Of a DNA stretch of 54,539 bases, positions 1 through 13,580 are shown piece by piece. Positions within the stretch are counted from its first letter, which is position 1; each line of letters starts with the position of its first letter. This stretch comes from Roseateles sp. (GTDB lineage Bacteria; Pseudomonadota; Gammaproteobacteria; Burkholderiales; Burkholderiaceae_C), in NCBI GenBank assembly GCA_019234295.1, contig JAFALK010000096.1:1-54539 (forward strand). The letters are read 5' to 3'. The position numbers were made by a program, and so were the translations under genes. Below the pieces are notes generated by a model. It did no database searches, was not told the origin of the DNA, and worked only from the letters and a program-made list of their open reading frames with translations.

Positions 1-1
1 C

Positions 2-226
2 ACCTGGGTCAATTTCACGATCTCGGCCAATGCTGCCGGTGTGCTGAGCCCACCCGCTCTGTTGACTAGCATCCTTCCAGCGGCGTCTGCAGACCTGACG
101 ACGCAGAATCCCCCGCCTGCTTTCCAGTACAGCCCCTACGGTCAGCGGCGTGACACGACCACCGACAAGAGTCTTCTCAATCCTTCCGGCATCCTTGTCA
201 CCAACCTCTGCACCAACACCGATTGA
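2..226 (+). other. Possible 3' end of a CDS truncated by the window start
   Basis: One frame is open from base 2 to a TGA at 224-226 and would encode 74 residues rich in Thr, Ser, Pro and Ala (begins TWVNFTISANAAG, ends [10 protein letters not shown]). I do not recognise a family. In many Burkholderiales the gene before aroK is pilQ, but this tail does not look like a secretin C-terminus. The frame overlaps the 5' part of the aroK frame, so it may be the end of an upstream gene or simply open by chance. Confidence 0.25.
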
Positions 227-797
227 GCCGATCTCCCTTGTCGGCATGCCCGGCGGAGGCAAGTCCACCGTCGGGCGCCATATGGCCCGCCAACTCGGCG
301 TGGACTTTATCGACTCGGATGCGGTGATCGAACAGCGAATCGGGATGCCGATTCGCTCTTTTTTTGATCGCGAGGGCGAGGCCCGCTTCCGAGACATCGA
401 GTCGGAGGTAATCGCTGAGCTCATGCAGTCGGCCGGCGAGCGCATCATCGCCACCGGGGGCGGGGCCGTGCTGCGCGAAGCCAACCGCGAAACCTTGCAC
501 CGGCACTCCACCGTGCTGTACCTGCGTTCGACACCCGAAGAGCTTTTCCGCCGCCTTCGTCACGATAGGCAGCGGCCCCTGCTGCAGGTTGGCGATCCTC
601 TGGCCAAGCTGCGCGAGCTGCACGCGCAGCGCGACCCGCTCTATCGCCGCACGGCCCACTACGTGCTCGAGGCGGGCCGCTCGGTTCACGGCTTGGTCAA
701 TATGGCACTGATGCAGTTGGAGTTGGCCGGAGTTGTCGACCCGGAAAGGGTGGCCGCGACAGTCGGCGCGGAGCCGCCCCGTACACTCGGCGAATGA
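150..797 (+). CDS. aroK: Shikimate kinase AroK
   Basis: Cytoplasmic kinase of aromatic amino-acid biosynthesis, converting shikimate plus ATP to shikimate 3-phosphate. The P-loop GMPGGGKST lies at residues 32-40, followed by the substrate-site motifs DSD ([10 protein letters not shown]) and GGGAV ([10 protein letters not shown]), and the lid segment RQRPLL. With the GTG at 150 the protein is 215 aa, about 30-40 longer than the usual ~175-180 aa at the N-terminus. A TTG at 195 would give 200 aa. Neither start has a clear ribosome site, and the first ATG (246) falls inside the P-loop, so the true start is uncertain. It overlaps aroB by 4 bp (ATGA), so the two are translationally coupled. Confidence 0.93.
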   Translation: MTRPPTRVFSILPASLSPTSAPTPIEPISLVGMPGGGKSTVGRHMARQLGVDFIDSDAVIEQRIGMPIRSFFDREGEARFRDIESEVIAELMQSAGERIIATGGGAVLREANRETLHRHSTVLYLRSTPEELFRRLRHDRQRPLLQVGDPLAKLRELHAQRDPLYRRTAHYVLEAGRSVHGLVNMALMQLELAGVVDPERVAATVGAEPPRTLGE

Positions 798-1885
798 CAT
801 CCGAGACTGTTTCCATCGAACTCGACGAGCGCGGCTACGAAATCCGGATCGGCCCCGGCCTCTTGGAGCAGACCTCGTCCTATGCCGGATTGGCCAAGGC
901 GCGCAACGCACTGATCGTGACGAACGAAGTGGTTGCGCCCCTGTACCTGGAGCGTCTGAAAGCGTCGCTCCAGCCGCTTCATGCCAAGGTCGATGCCGTC
1001 ATCCTGCCCGATGGCGAGCAGCACAAGGACTGGGCGTCTCTCAACGCCATCATCGACAAGCTGCTGAGCTCGGCCAGCGACCGTAAGACACTGCTGTATG
1101 CCCTCGGGGGCGGCGTCATCGGCGATATGACCGGCTTTGCCGCCGCCATCTACATGCGCGGTGTGCCCTTCGTGCAAGTGCCCACGACCTTGCTGGCCCA
1201 GGTGGACTCTTCGGTCGGCGGCAAGACGGCGATCAACCATCCGCTGGGCAAGAACATGATCGGCGCCTTCTACCAGCCGCTGCGCGTGATCGCCGATCTC
1301 GACACCATCGACACGCTGCCGGCCCGCGAAGTGGCGGCCGGCCTGGCAGAGATCATCAAGTACGGCCCGATCGCCGATGCGGCCTTCCTCGACTGGATCG
1401 AGACGAACCTGGATGCTCTGCTGGCGCGCGACAAGACGGCCCTGGCTTACGCCGTACGGCGCTCGTGCGAGATCAAGGCCTGGGTTGTAGGCCAGGATGA
1501 GCGCGAGTCGGGCTTGCGCGCCATCCTCAACTTTGGCCACACATTCGGCCACGCCATTGAGGCGGGCCTGGGCTACGGCCAGTGGTTGCACGGCGAGGCC
1601 GTGGGCTGCGGCATGGTCATGGCCGCGGATCTGTCGGAGCGCCTGGGCCTGGCTGCGCCTGGTCTGCTCGATCGGCTCAGTCGATTGATCGAACGTGCCG
1701 GCCTTCCGGTGAAAGCACCGTACATGCCGCTGGCGCGGTGGCTGGAGTTAATGCGCGTCGACAAGAAGGCCGAAGGCGGTGCCATCCGCTTCGTGCTGAT
1801 CGAAGGCCTGGGCAAGGCGGGCATGCACGCGGCGCCGGATGAACGGGTTGCCAGCGTCATTGCCGCGCACTCGCTACCGCAATGA
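794..1885 (+). CDS. aroB: 3-dehydroquinate synthase AroB
   Basis: NAD- and metal-dependent enzyme that cyclises DAHP to 3-dehydroquinate, the second step of the shikimate pathway. At 363 aa it has the normal family length. Visible motifs are the glycine-rich nucleotide site [12 protein letters not shown] near residue 104, the VDSSVGGKT(A)IN stretch, the AEIIKYG segment that carries a metal-binding Glu, and [11 protein letters not shown] at 246-256 with metal-binding His. The ATG sits in the aroK stop (ATGA), and its own stop overlaps the start of dgt the same way, so aroK-aroB-dgt read as one operon. Confidence 0.97.
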   Translation: MTSETVSIELDERGYEIRIGPGLLEQTSSYAGLAKARNALIVTNEVVAPLYLERLKASLQPLHAKVDAVILPDGEQHKDWASLNAIIDKLLSSASDRKTLLYALGGGVIGDMTGFAAAIYMRGVPFVQVPTTLLAQVDSSVGGKTAINHPLGKNMIGAFYQPLRVIADLDTIDTLPAREVAAGLAEIIKYGPIADAAFLDWIETNLDALLARDKTALAYAVRRSCEIKAWVVGQDERESGLRAILNFGHTFGHAIEAGLGYGQWLHGEAVGCGMVMAADLSERLGLAAPGLLDRLSRLIERAGLPVKAPYMPLARWLELMRVDKKAEGGAIRFVLIEGLGKAGMHAAPDERVASVIAAHSLPQ

Positions 1886-3021
1886 TCGATAAGAGGCTCG
1901 CGCCTTACGCCTGCCATCCGGCCTCGAGCCGCGGCCGCCGTCACGCTGAGCCTCCCGCACCAACCCGTGATGCCTTCCAGCGCGACCGCGATCGCATCGT
2001 CCACAGCACCGCCTTTCGTCGCCTGGTCTACAAGACGCAGGTCTTCCTCAATCACGAGGGCGATTTGTTCCGCACGCGACTCACCCACTCGCTCGAAGTT
2101 GCGCAACTGGGGCGTTCGCTGGCCCGCAGCCTGAGGCTCGACGAGGACCTCGTCGAAACCATCGCTCTGGCGCACGACCTGGGCCACACGGCTTTCGGAC
2201 ACGTCGGGCAGGACGTGCTCGACGATTGCATGAAGCCCTATGGAGGCTTCGAGCACAACCTGCAATCCCTGCGCGTGGTTGATGAACTCGAGCAACGCTA
2301 CCCCGCCTTCAACGGGCTGAACCTCAGCTTCGAGTCGCGCGAGGGCATCCTCAAGCACTGCTCACGTCGCAACGCCGAGCTCATCGAGGCGCGCGAACCT
2401 GGCGGTGTGGCCTCGCGCTTCCTGCAGGCCCGGCAGCCGAGCCTGGAGGCCCAGCTTTGCAATCTGGCGGATGAGGTGGCTTACAACGCCCACGACGTCG
2501 ATGACGGCGTGCGCTCCGGCCTCATCGATCTCGAACAACTCGAGGCAGCGGTGCCGCTGGTGCGCCGTTTTCTTCGAGAGACCCTGGCCGAGTACCCCGG
2601 GCTGACGGGCAAGCGCCTGCTGTTCGAGACCATCCGCCGAATGCTTTCCGCCCAGGTCTACGACATCATCGAGGCGACCGGCACGGCTCTGGCCGAGGCC
2701 GCGCCGCAGAGCGTGGACGAGGTGCGTGACTCCAAGCCCCTTGTGAGCTTTTCGCCGGAGATGCGCGAGGCCAGCAGCAAGCTCAAGCGATTCCTGTTCG
2801 CCAACCTTTACCGGCATCCGCAGGTCACGGCCACGCGCGTGCGTGCGGAGGAAGTGCTGCGCGATCTCTTCGCCCATTACCTTGGCGACGAGTCAGCCTT
2901 GCCGCCCGAGTTCGAAGCCAATCCAGATCGTCCGCGCGCCATTGCGGACTACATCGCAGGTATGACCGACCGTTACGCGCTCAAGGAGCATCAGCGGCTC
3001 ACGGGCAAGCGTCTTTTTTGA
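1882..3021 (+). CDS. dgt: Deoxyguanosinetriphosphate triphosphohydrolase-like protein (HD domain)
   Basis: Predicted dNTPase that splits dNTPs into the deoxynucleoside and triphosphate. The HD-superfamily metal site is visible: H69 in [10 protein letters not shown], the H98-D99 pair in [13 protein letters not shown], and a later Asp in [15 protein letters not shown]. Length is 379 aa, which fits the dGTPase-like type 2 subfamily common in Proteobacteria and is shorter than E. coli Dgt (about 505 aa). It starts by ATGA overlap with aroB. Placement after aroB and before gltB is a standard Burkholderiales order. The exact dNTP preference cannot be told from sequence. Confidence 0.92.
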   Translation: MIDKRLAPYACHPASSRGRRHAEPPAPTRDAFQRDRDRIVHSTAFRRLVYKTQVFLNHEGDLFRTRLTHSLEVAQLGRSLARSLRLDEDLVETIALAHDLGHTAFGHVGQDVLDDCMKPYGGFEHNLQSLRVVDELEQRYPAFNGLNLSFESREGILKHCSRRNAELIEAREPGGVASRFLQARQPSLEAQLCNLADEVAYNAHDVDDGVRSGLIDLEQLEAAVPLVRRFLRETLAEYPGLTGKRLLFETIRRMLSAQVYDIIEATGTALAEAAPQSVDEVRDSKPLVSFSPEMREASSKLKRFLFANLYRHPQVTATRVRAEEVLRDLFAHYLGDESALPPEFEANPDRPRAIADYIAGMTDRYALKEHQRLTGKRLF

Positions 3022-3041
3022 TGCAAGGTTGGCTCAGGCCC

Positions 3042-3054
3042 GGGGTCTGACCCC
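3042..3054. repeat. REP-like palindrome left of the RAYT gene
   Basis: GGGGTCTGACCCC is a near-perfect inverted repeat (GGGGTC/GACCCC around a central T). It lies between the dgt stop and the transposase gene. A related palindrome, AGGGTCCGACCCT, lies on the other side of that gene. This is the arrangement expected of the short repeats that REP-associated tyrosine transposases recognise. Confidence 0.6.
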
Positions 3055-3108
3055 AAAATAGTGGACTCGCAAACTTTGGCCGCGCCCGCACGGGTGTGGC
3101 GCAAGACC

Positions 3109-3846
3109 ATGGCGCGTCTGCCTCGTCTGGCCCTGCCGGGCATGCCTCATCACATCATCCAGCGCGGCTTGGATCGGCAAGCCATCGTCCGTGATGACGC
3201 CGACCGCGCCCGGCTGTTGGCCGAGATCCAGGAGTCGGCGGCCTTGCATAAGGTCGCCGTGCACGCCTATGCACTCATGGACAACCACCTGCACCTGCTG
3301 GCGACGCCAGAGGTGGGCGAGGGGCTGTCGCTGATGATGCAGTCGGTGGGCCGGCGCTATGTGGCGGCCTTCAACAAGCGTCATCAGCGCAGCGGTACCT
3401 TGTGGGACGGTCGGTTCCGTGGAGCGCCGCTGGAAGCGGATGCTCACTTGCTGGCATGCATGTGTTTCATTGAGCTCAATCCGCAGCGCCAGGGCCTGCT
3501 CCTGGCCGGGCCGGAAGACTACCTCTGGTCCAGCGCTGCCCATCATCTGGGCCGGCGGCGAGATCCACTGGTGGTGGACCACGGGCTGTACTGGGCGCTT
3601 GGAAACACGCCGTTCGAGCGTGAAGCAGCTTGGCGCGAGCGACTGAACCAGGGCGTGGCGCCGGAGCAGGCGCGTCGGCTGATGGACTCCGCGCACAAGG
3701 GCTGGCCCCTGGGCGGCGCCGCCTTTCTGGGCAAGCTGGGTGAACTTGGTGAACTTCGCGACAGGCCGGTCACGCCGCGCAAGCGAGGCAGGCCGCGCAA
3801 GACCGCAGACGGGCAGGGCCCTCATTCGGGGCGCGGCGCCTCCTGA
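3109..3846 (+). CDS. REP-associated tyrosine transposase (RAYT, Y1/HUH family)
   Basis: Single-strand HUH nuclease of the IS200/IS605-like Y1 superfamily, thought to mobilise REP/BIME palindromes. The N-terminal motif PGMPHHIIQRG, the HUH metal site in MDNHLHLL (H60 and H62) and a downstream Tyr in GRRYVAAFNKRH, the likely nucleophile, are all present, followed by GTLWDGRF typical of the family. The C-terminal tail carries KRGRPRK, an AT-hook-like basic patch. I chose the ATG at 3109 (245 aa); a GTG at 3061 would add 16 residues that do not resemble the family start. No long terminal inverted repeats or target duplications are visible, so it is a domesticated-type RAYT and not a full insertion sequence. 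Confidence 0.85.
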   Translation: MARLPRLALPGMPHHIIQRGLDRQAIVRDDADRARLLAEIQESAALHKVAVHAYALMDNHLHLLATPEVGEGLSLMMQSVGRRYVAAFNKRHQRSGTLWDGRFRGAPLEADAHLLACMCFIELNPQRQGLLLAGPEDYLWSSAAHHLGRRRDPLVVDHGLYWALGNTPFEREAAWRERLNQGVAPEQARRLMDSAHKGWPLGGAAFLGKLGELGELRDRPVTPRKRGRPRKTADGQGPHSGRGAS

Positions 3847-3879
3847 AGGTGCAAGTTTCAATGATATGTCCCTAATTAT

Positions 3880-3909
3880 TTGACGCTCAGGTTGCTGCTT
3901 TGCTATTAA
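3880..3909 (+). promoter_or_regulatory. Candidate sigma-70 promoter for gltBD
   Basis: TTGACG at 3880-3885 and TATTAA at 3904-3909 are separated by 18 bp, a fair match to -35/-10 elements. Transcription would start close to the palindrome at 3911-3923 and give a leader of about 75 nt before gltB. This is inferred from sequence only. Confidence 0.4.
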
Positions 3910-3910
3910 A

Positions 3911-3923
3911 AGGGTCCGACCCT
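3911..3923. repeat. REP-like palindrome right of the RAYT gene
   Basis: AGGGTCCGACCCT is an inverted repeat (AGGGTC/GACCCT around a central C) sharing the GGGTC-GACCC core with the palindrome at 3042-3054. The pair brackets the transposase gene. This copy also falls at the expected transcription start of gltBD. Confidence 0.55.
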
Positions 3924-3993
3924 ATTTAGTTTTGATTGTGCAGATTGCTGCGGCACATTAAATTCCGGCGTCCCTGTTTGTGAGGAGAGAGCC

Positions 3994-8733
<4,740 letters not shown>

Positions 8734-8745
8734 GGAACACGCATC

Positions 8746-10221
8746 ATGGGAAAAGTCACCGGCTTCATGGAATACGAACGGCTCGAAGAGGGCTATGAGC
8801 CCGTCACCGTTCGGCTGAAAAACTACAAGGAATTCGTCATCGGCCTGAACAAGGACCAGGCCAAGCAGCAGGGTGCGCGCTGCATGGATTGCGGCACGCC
8901 CTTCTGCAACAACGGCTGCCCGGTCAACAACGTCATCCCGGACTTCAACGACCTCGTCTACAAGGGCCGCGACGAAGACTGGGCCAATGCCATTCGCGTG
9001 CTCCACAGCACCAACAACTTCCCCGAGTTCACCGGCCGCATCTGCCCCGCCCCCTGCGAGGCGGCCTGCACGCTGAACGTGAACGACGACGCCGTGGGCA
9101 TCAAGTCCATCGAGCACGCCATCATCGACCGCGCCTGGGGCGAGGGTTGGGTCAAGCCGCAGATCGCCGCAGTGAAGACCGGCAAGAAGGTCGCCGTGGT
9201 CGGCTCCGGCCCCGCGGGCTTAGCCGCTGCCCAGCAGCTCGCCCGCGCCGGTCATGAGGTGACCGTGTTCGAGAAGAACGACCGCGTAGGTGGCCTGCTG
9301 CGCTACGGCATTCCCGACTTCAAGATGGAGAAGAGCCACATCGACCGCCGCGTCGAACAGATGCAGGCCGAGGGCGTGGTTTTTCGCACGGGCGTGCTCG
9401 TGGCTGATCTGGGCGAGGGCAGCAAGGTCACGAATTGGGCCAAGGAGTCGATCAGCCCGGCCGAGCTGAACGAACAGTTCGACGCCGTGCTGCTCGCCGG
9501 TGGCGCCGAGCAGTCTCGCGATCTGCCCGTGCCCGGGCGCGACTTGGCCGGCATCCATTTCGCGATGGAATTCCTGCCCCAGCAGAACAAGCTCAATGCT
9601 GGCGACAAGCTCAAGGGCCAGCTGCGCGCCGACGGCAAGCACGTCATCGTCATCGGCGGCGGCGACACCGGCAGCGACTGCGTGGGCACGAGCAACCGCC
9701 ACGGCGCCAAGAGCGTCACGCAGTTCGAGCTGCTGCCCCAGCCGCCCGAGGTCGAGGACCGTCCGCTGACCTGGCCCTATTGGCCGATCAAGCTGCGCAC
9801 CTCGAGCAGCCATGAAGAGGGATGCGAGCGCGAGTTCGCCATCGCCACCAAGGAGTTCGTCGGCGAGAAGGGCAAGGTCACCGGCGTGAAGACGGTGCGC
9901 CTGGAGTGGAGTGGCGGCAAGATGAGCGAGGTGCCTGGCAGTGAGCAACTGCTCAAGGCCGATCTCGTGCTGCTGGCCATGGGCTTCGTGAGCCCAGTGC
10001 CGGCGGTGCTCGAGGCCTTCGGCGTCGCCAAGGACGCGCGGGGCAATGCCAAGGCCACGATGGATTTCACGGGCGGCTACAGGACCAATGTGGACAAGGT
10101 CTTCGCGGCCGGTGACATGCGACGCGGCCAGTCGCTGGTTGTGTGGGCGATCCGCGAGGGCCGGCAGGCCGCGCGGGCGGTGGATGAATTCCTGATGGGC
10201 GACAGCAAGCTGCCGCGTTGA
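8746..10221 (+). CDS. gltD: Glutamate synthase [NADPH] small (beta) subunit
   Basis: FAD/NADPH-dependent electron-input subunit of glutamate synthase, partner of GltB. The 491-aa protein starts with Cys-rich motifs for 4Fe-4S clusters (C46, C49, C54, C58 in [13 protein letters not shown], then CPAPCEAAC), followed by an FAD Rossmann motif [14 protein letters not shown] at 149-162 and a NADPH Rossmann motif [13 protein letters not shown] at 300-312. The C-terminal FAD segment is [16 protein letters not shown]. It sits 12 bp after gltB in the same operon. Confidence 0.97.
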   Translation: MGKVTGFMEYERLEEGYEPVTVRLKNYKEFVIGLNKDQAKQQGARCMDCGTPFCNNGCPVNNVIPDFNDLVYKGRDEDWANAIRVLHSTNNFPEFTGRICPAPCEAACTLNVNDDAVGIKSIEHAIIDRAWGEGWVKPQIAAVKTGKKVAVVGSGPAGLAAAQQLARAGHEVTVFEKNDRVGGLLRYGIPDFKMEKSHIDRRVEQMQAEGVVFRTGVLVADLGEGSKVTNWAKESISPAELNEQFDAVLLAGGAEQSRDLPVPGRDLAGIHFAMEFLPQQNKLNAGDKLKGQLRADGKHVIVIGGGDTGSDCVGTSNRHGAKSVTQFELLPQPPEVEDRPLTWPYWPIKLRTSSSHEEGCEREFAIATKEFVGEKGKVTGVKTVRLEWSGGKMSEVPGSEQLLKADLVLLAMGFVSPVPAVLEAFGVAKDARGNAKATMDFTGGYRTNVDKVFAAGDMRRGQSLVVWAIREGRQAARAVDEFLMGDSKLPR

Positions 10222-10566
10222 TCCGCAGCAGTCCCAGGAAGAATGGCCTGCTTCGGCCTGGCCGTTCTCGCTAGGAGTTGATCAGCGGCTTTCGCAGGGT
10301 CTGTCGCAGCGGCTTTTGCAGGGGCTTTTGCAGAGGCTTTTGCAGAGGCTTTTGCAGAGGCTTTCCCAGCGGCTTTTGCAGAGCTGGCTCGGATTCTGAA
10401 ATCGCGCCCCCACCCGGCTGACCGCTCACCTGCCCGCCCGCCGCGTCTGTTGGTCAAGGGCTACGAGATGTGAAGAAGTTGTGCAATTGGGGGGTGTGCC
10501 AAAGGGGCTAGCGTTTCCCCCTATGATGGCGGTCCCTTGACCTGGCTCCTGAGCCCGGCACGGCTC
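10222..10566. other. 345-bp intergenic region between gltD and mlaF
   Basis: I see no convincing gene. The region holds a tandem 12-bp repeat (10287-10382, listed separately) and a short GGCC-tgcttc-GGCC hairpin near 10247 that could help end gltBD transcription, although no T-tract follows. TATGAT at 10522-10527 is a good -10 match for mlaF, but I find no matching -35 box. A leftward open frame runs through the repeat and into gltD; I treat it as a shadow. Confidence 0.6.
10287..10382. repeat. Tandem 12-bp repeat, eight units
   Basis: Eight adjacent 12-bp units based on GGCTTTTGCAGA fill 96 bp. Units 4, 5, 6 and 8 are identical to the consensus, unit 3 has one change and units 1, 2 and 7 are more diverged. 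Read on the minus strand the period is four codons and spells SAKA/AKAS repeats like the Lys-Ala tails of bacterial histone-H1-like proteins. No start signal or gene body supports a real protein there. Confidence 0.9.
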
Positions 10567-11394
10567 ATGAACCAGCAAGAATCTCCCCATTCAGTTCCTC
10601 CCCCGTTGATCGAGCTGCGCGACGTCTGCTGCGGCTACGGCGAGCGCACCATCCTCGATGGCGTGAATCTGCGCCTGGAGCGTGGCCAGGTGCTGGCCCT
10701 GATCGGCACCTCGGGCGGTGGCAAGACGACTTTGCTGCGCCTGCTCGGACGCCAGATTCGCCCCACCCGCGGTCAGGTGTTTTTCGACGGGAAGGACCTG
10801 GCCCCGCTGTCCCAGGACGAGCTGTACGCCGTACGCCGCCGCATGGGCATGCTGTTCCAGTTCGGTGCACTGTTCACGGACCTGTCCGTCTTCGAAAACG
10901 TGGCTTTCCCGCTGCGCGAGCACACCCAGCTGCCCGAGGCCATGATCCGCGACCTGGTGCTCATGAAGCTCAACGCCGTGGGCCTGCGCGGCTCGCGCGA
11001 CCTGATGCCCAGCGAGGTCTCCGGCGGCATGGCGCGGCGCGTGGCCTTGGCCCGCGCGATCGCCCTGGATCCCGAGGTGGTGCTCTACGACGAGCCTTTT
11101 GCCGGCCTGGACCCGATCTCCCTGGGTGTGGCCGCGCGGCTGATCCGCGACCTCAACGATGCCCTGGGCCTGACCAGCGTCATCGTCACCCACGACCTGC
11201 ACGAGACTTTTGCCATCGCCGACCGCGTGGCCATGATCGCCAACGGCCGCATCGTGGCCCAAGGTACGCCGGCGGAGTTGCAGGCCAGCGAGGATCCCCT
11301 GGTGCGCCAGTTCGTGGGCGCTCAGGCCGATGGCCCGGTGCGCTTTCACCAGCCGGCCCTGCCCGTGGCTGCGGATTTTGGGGTGCAGTCATGA
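10567..11394 (+). CDS. mlaF: MlaF, ATPase of the phospholipid ABC transporter
   Basis: Cytoplasmic ATPase of the Mla system, which moves phospholipids between inner and outer membrane to keep outer-membrane lipid asymmetry. The 275-aa protein has Walker [10 protein letters not shown] at 47-55, the Q-loop in LFQFGALF, the Mla-type signature [14 protein letters not shown], Walker [14 protein letters not shown] and the H-loop in VTHDLHE. I chose the ATG at 10567; a TTG 30 bp earlier would add ten residues outside the family pattern. It overlaps mlaE by 4 bp at the head of mlaFEDACB. Confidence 0.95.
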   Translation: MNQQESPHSVPPPLIELRDVCCGYGERTILDGVNLRLERGQVLALIGTSGGGKTTLLRLLGRQIRPTRGQVFFDGKDLAPLSQDELYAVRRRMGMLFQFGALFTDLSVFENVAFPLREHTQLPEAMIRDLVLMKLNAVGLRGSRDLMPSEVSGGMARRVALARAIALDPEVVLYDEPFAGLDPISLGVAARLIRDLNDALGLTSVIVTHDLHETFAIADRVAMIANGRIVAQGTPAELQASEDPLVRQFVGAQADGPVRFHQPALPVAADFGVQS

Positions 11395-12170
11395 CGAAAT
11401 TGCTGAGCCGCATCGGTGCGGCCACGCGCCTGGAGGTGGCCGAGCTTGGCGCCGGCGCCAGGCTGTTCGCCCAGCTGCTGCTGCGCTCGGGCACGGCACT
11501 GCGGCGCTTTCGTCTCACGAGCGACCAAGTCTTCTTCCTGGGCAATCATTCGCTGTTGATCATCGGCGTCTCGGGCCTCTTCGTCGGCTTCGTGCTCGCC
11601 CTGCAGGGCTACTACACCTTGCAGCGCTACGGCTCGGCCGAGGCTGTGGGCTTGCTCGTGGCCCTGAGCCTCGTGCGCGAGCTCGGCCCGGTGGTGACGG
11701 CCCTGCTGTTCGCGGGGCGCGCGGGCACCTCGCTCACGGCTGAGATCGGCCTCATGAAGGCCGGCGAGCAGCTGACCGCCATGGAGATGATGGCGGTGGA
11801 CCCGGTGCGCCGTGTGCTGGCGCCGCGCTTCTTGGGCGGCATCATTGCCATGCCCATGCTGGCTGCGGTGTTCTCGGCCGTGGGCATCGTCGGCGGCTGG
11901 CTGGTGGCCGTGCCCTTGATCGGCATCGATGCCGGCGCCTTCTGGTCGCAGATGCAGGGCGGCGTGGCCGTGTTCGCCGACGTCGGCAACGGCGTGATCA
12001 AGAGCTTTGTCTTCGGCGTCACCGTGACCTTCGTGGCCCTGCTGCAGGGCTGGACCTGCAAACCCACGCCCGAGGGTGTGTCGCAGGCCACGACGCGCAC
12101 GGTGGTGGTTTCTTCTCTCGCGGTGCTGGCACTGGACTTCGTGCTCACCGCGATGATGTTCTCGATTTAG
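11391..12170 (+). CDS. mlaE: MlaE, permease of the phospholipid ABC transporter
   Basis: Integral inner-membrane permease of the Mla complex, pairing with MlaF and MlaD. The 259-aa protein shows the MlaE-family pattern: an N-terminal amphipathic segment, then several hydrophobic stretches ([51 protein letters not shown]) and the conserved segment [21 protein letters not shown]. It starts by ATGA overlap with mlaF, and mlaD follows after 11 bp. Confidence 0.95.
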   Translation: MTKLLSRIGAATRLEVAELGAGARLFAQLLLRSGTALRRFRLTSDQVFFLGNHSLLIIGVSGLFVGFVLALQGYYTLQRYGSAEAVGLLVALSLVRELGPVVTALLFAGRAGTSLTAEIGLMKAGEQLTAMEMMAVDPVRRVLAPRFLGGIIAMPMLAAVFSAVGIVGGWLVAVPLIGIDAGAFWSQMQGGVAVFADVGNGVIKSFVFGVTVTFVALLQGWTCKPTPEGVSQATTRTVVVSSLAVLALDFVLTAMMFSI

Positions 12171-12181
12171 AGGTTTCAAGA

Positions 12182-12670
12182 ATGGAAAACTCCAAACACG
12201 ATGCATGGGTGGGCGCCTTCGTCTTGCTGGGCGCGGCAGCGCTGCTCTTTCTCGCGCTCAAGGCTGGCAATCTGCTGAGCCTGAATTTCGACTCGACCTA
12301 CCAGGTGCAGGCGCGTTTCGACAATATCGGCGGGCTCAAGGCTCATGCCGCGGTGAAGAGCGCGGGCGTGGTGGTGGGCCGCGTGGAGTCCATCGTCTTC
12401 GACGACAAGATCTTTCAGGCCCGCGTGACGCTCAATCTCTACAAGAACGTCGCATTCCCCAAGGACAGCACGGCCAAGATCCTCACGGCTGGCCTGCTCG
12501 GTGAGCAGTACATCGGCCTGGAGCCGGGCGCCGATGAGAAGAATCTCGTGGCTGGCGACACGATCAAGCAGACGCAAAGCGCAGTGGTGCTCGAGAACCT
12601 GATCGGGCAATTCCTCAACAGCAAGGCCGCGGACATGGGCTCCAGCAACGCCAGCGGGGCCAAGCCATGA
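12182..12670 (+). CDS. mlaD: MlaD, MCE-domain substrate-binding subunit
   Basis: Inner-membrane-anchored periplasmic MCE protein that forms the hexameric lipid channel of the MlaFEDB complex. The 162-aa protein has one N-terminal membrane segment (FVLLGAAALLFLALKAG) and an MCE domain with DNIGGLKAHAAVKSAGVVVG and GLLGEQYIGLEPG. The TGA overlaps the mlaA ATG, so the two are coupled. Confidence 0.95.
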   Translation: MENSKHDAWVGAFVLLGAAALLFLALKAGNLLSLNFDSTYQVQARFDNIGGLKAHAAVKSAGVVVGRVESIVFDDKIFQARVTLNLYKNVAFPKDSTAKILTAGLLGEQYIGLEPGADEKNLVAGDTIKQTQSAVVLENLIGQFLNSKAADMGSSNASGAKP

Positions 12671-13527
12671 AGCGAAGCGTGCTGCGCGCACTGACGCTCG
12701 GCCTCCTGGTTGGGGTGCTCTCGGCCTGTTCGGTCTTGCCCCAGCATGGCAGCGCCTCCAAGGGCCAGAAGCTTGACCCCTGGGAAAAGTGGAACCGCAA
12801 GGTCTTCTCCTTCAATGAGGAGCTGGATACCCACGTGCTGCGCCCGGTGGCCACTGCCTATAGCGACGTGGTGCCGGAGTTCGTGCGCAAGTCGATCGAC
12901 AATTTCATCTCCAACGTCGGCGATGCCTGGTCCACCGTCAATTTGCTGCTGCAGGGGCGGCCCAAGCAGGCGCTGACCCAGGGCATGCGCTTCTCCGTCA
13001 ATACGGTGCTCGGGCTCGGTGGCGTGCTCGACATTGCCAGCGAGGCAGGCCTGGAGCGTTACTCGCAGGACCTCGGTCAGACCTTTGGCCGCTGGGGTTT
13101 CGGCACCGGTGCCTACATCGTGTGGCCGGTGTTTGGGCCCTCCTCGGTACGCGACTCTCTGGCCTTGCCCTGGGATCGCCTGGCGACGCCGGCCTGGTTG
13201 ATCGACGATGGCAAGGCGAAGGTGGCCATCTTCGCCATGCAGGCCATCAACACGCGCGCTAACTTCCTGCGCGCCAGCGACATGCTCTCGGACATTGCGC
13301 TGGACAAGTACACCTTCTATCGCGATGCCTATCTGCAGCGCCGTGGCCACTTCGACGATGACGACGAGGCCGAGGTGCTGGTGTCTTCGCCCGCTTCCGC
13401 GGCTTCGGCGCCGGGAGATGCCGCCTCGGCACCGGCCGACGCGCCAGCTGCCCCGGCGCAGGCCGCTTCGGCGCCGGCCGAGGCCGCTTCCGCGCCTCCC
13501 GAGCAAGCGGCCAGCGCGCCGCAGTGA
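12667..13527 (+). CDS. mlaA: MlaA (VacJ) outer-membrane lipoprotein
   Basis: Outer-membrane component of the Mla pathway that extracts misplaced phospholipids and passes them to MlaC. The signal peptide ends in the lipobox LSAC with C21 as the lipidated residue. The body matches the VacJ family (DPWEKWNRKVFSFNEELD, GRWGFGTGAYIVWPVFGPSSVRDS). After residue ~240 comes a low-complexity Ala/Ser/Pro tail built from SAP and AASAP repeats, about 45 aa long. E. coli carries mlaA elsewhere; here it lies inside the operon between mlaD and mlaC. Confidence 0.95.
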   Translation: MKRSVLRALTLGLLVGVLSACSVLPQHGSASKGQKLDPWEKWNRKVFSFNEELDTHVLRPVATAYSDVVPEFVRKSIDNFISNVGDAWSTVNLLLQGRPKQALTQGMRFSVNTVLGLGGVLDIASEAGLERYSQDLGQTFGRWGFGTGAYIVWPVFGPSSVRDSLALPWDRLATPAWLIDDGKAKVAIFAMQAINTRANFLRASDMLSDIALDKYTFYRDAYLQRRGHFDDDDEAEVLVSSPASAASAPGDAASAPADAPAAPAQAASAPAEAASAPPEQAASAPQ

Positions 13528-13580
13528 ACCGAAACCCTGTCCGGTGCGTTCAAGAACGCACGGATCTTGAAAGGAACCCG

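Noticed and set aside
3022..3993. Complete insertion sequence around the transposase gene
   Set aside because: No terminal inverted repeats at element ends and no target duplication are visible; the flanking palindromes and HUH motif point to a RAYT instead.
10267..10400. Possible CRISPR-like array from the repeated units before mlaF
   Set aside because: The units are directly adjacent with no spacers and are only 12 bp, so it is a simple tandem repeat.
10077..10457. Leftward open frame with a Lys/Ala repeat resembling a histone-H1-like protein
   Set aside because: Two thirds of it is antisense to the end of gltD or to repeat DNA, it has no ribosome site, and its C-terminal part has no likeness to such proteins. 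I keep only the repeat.
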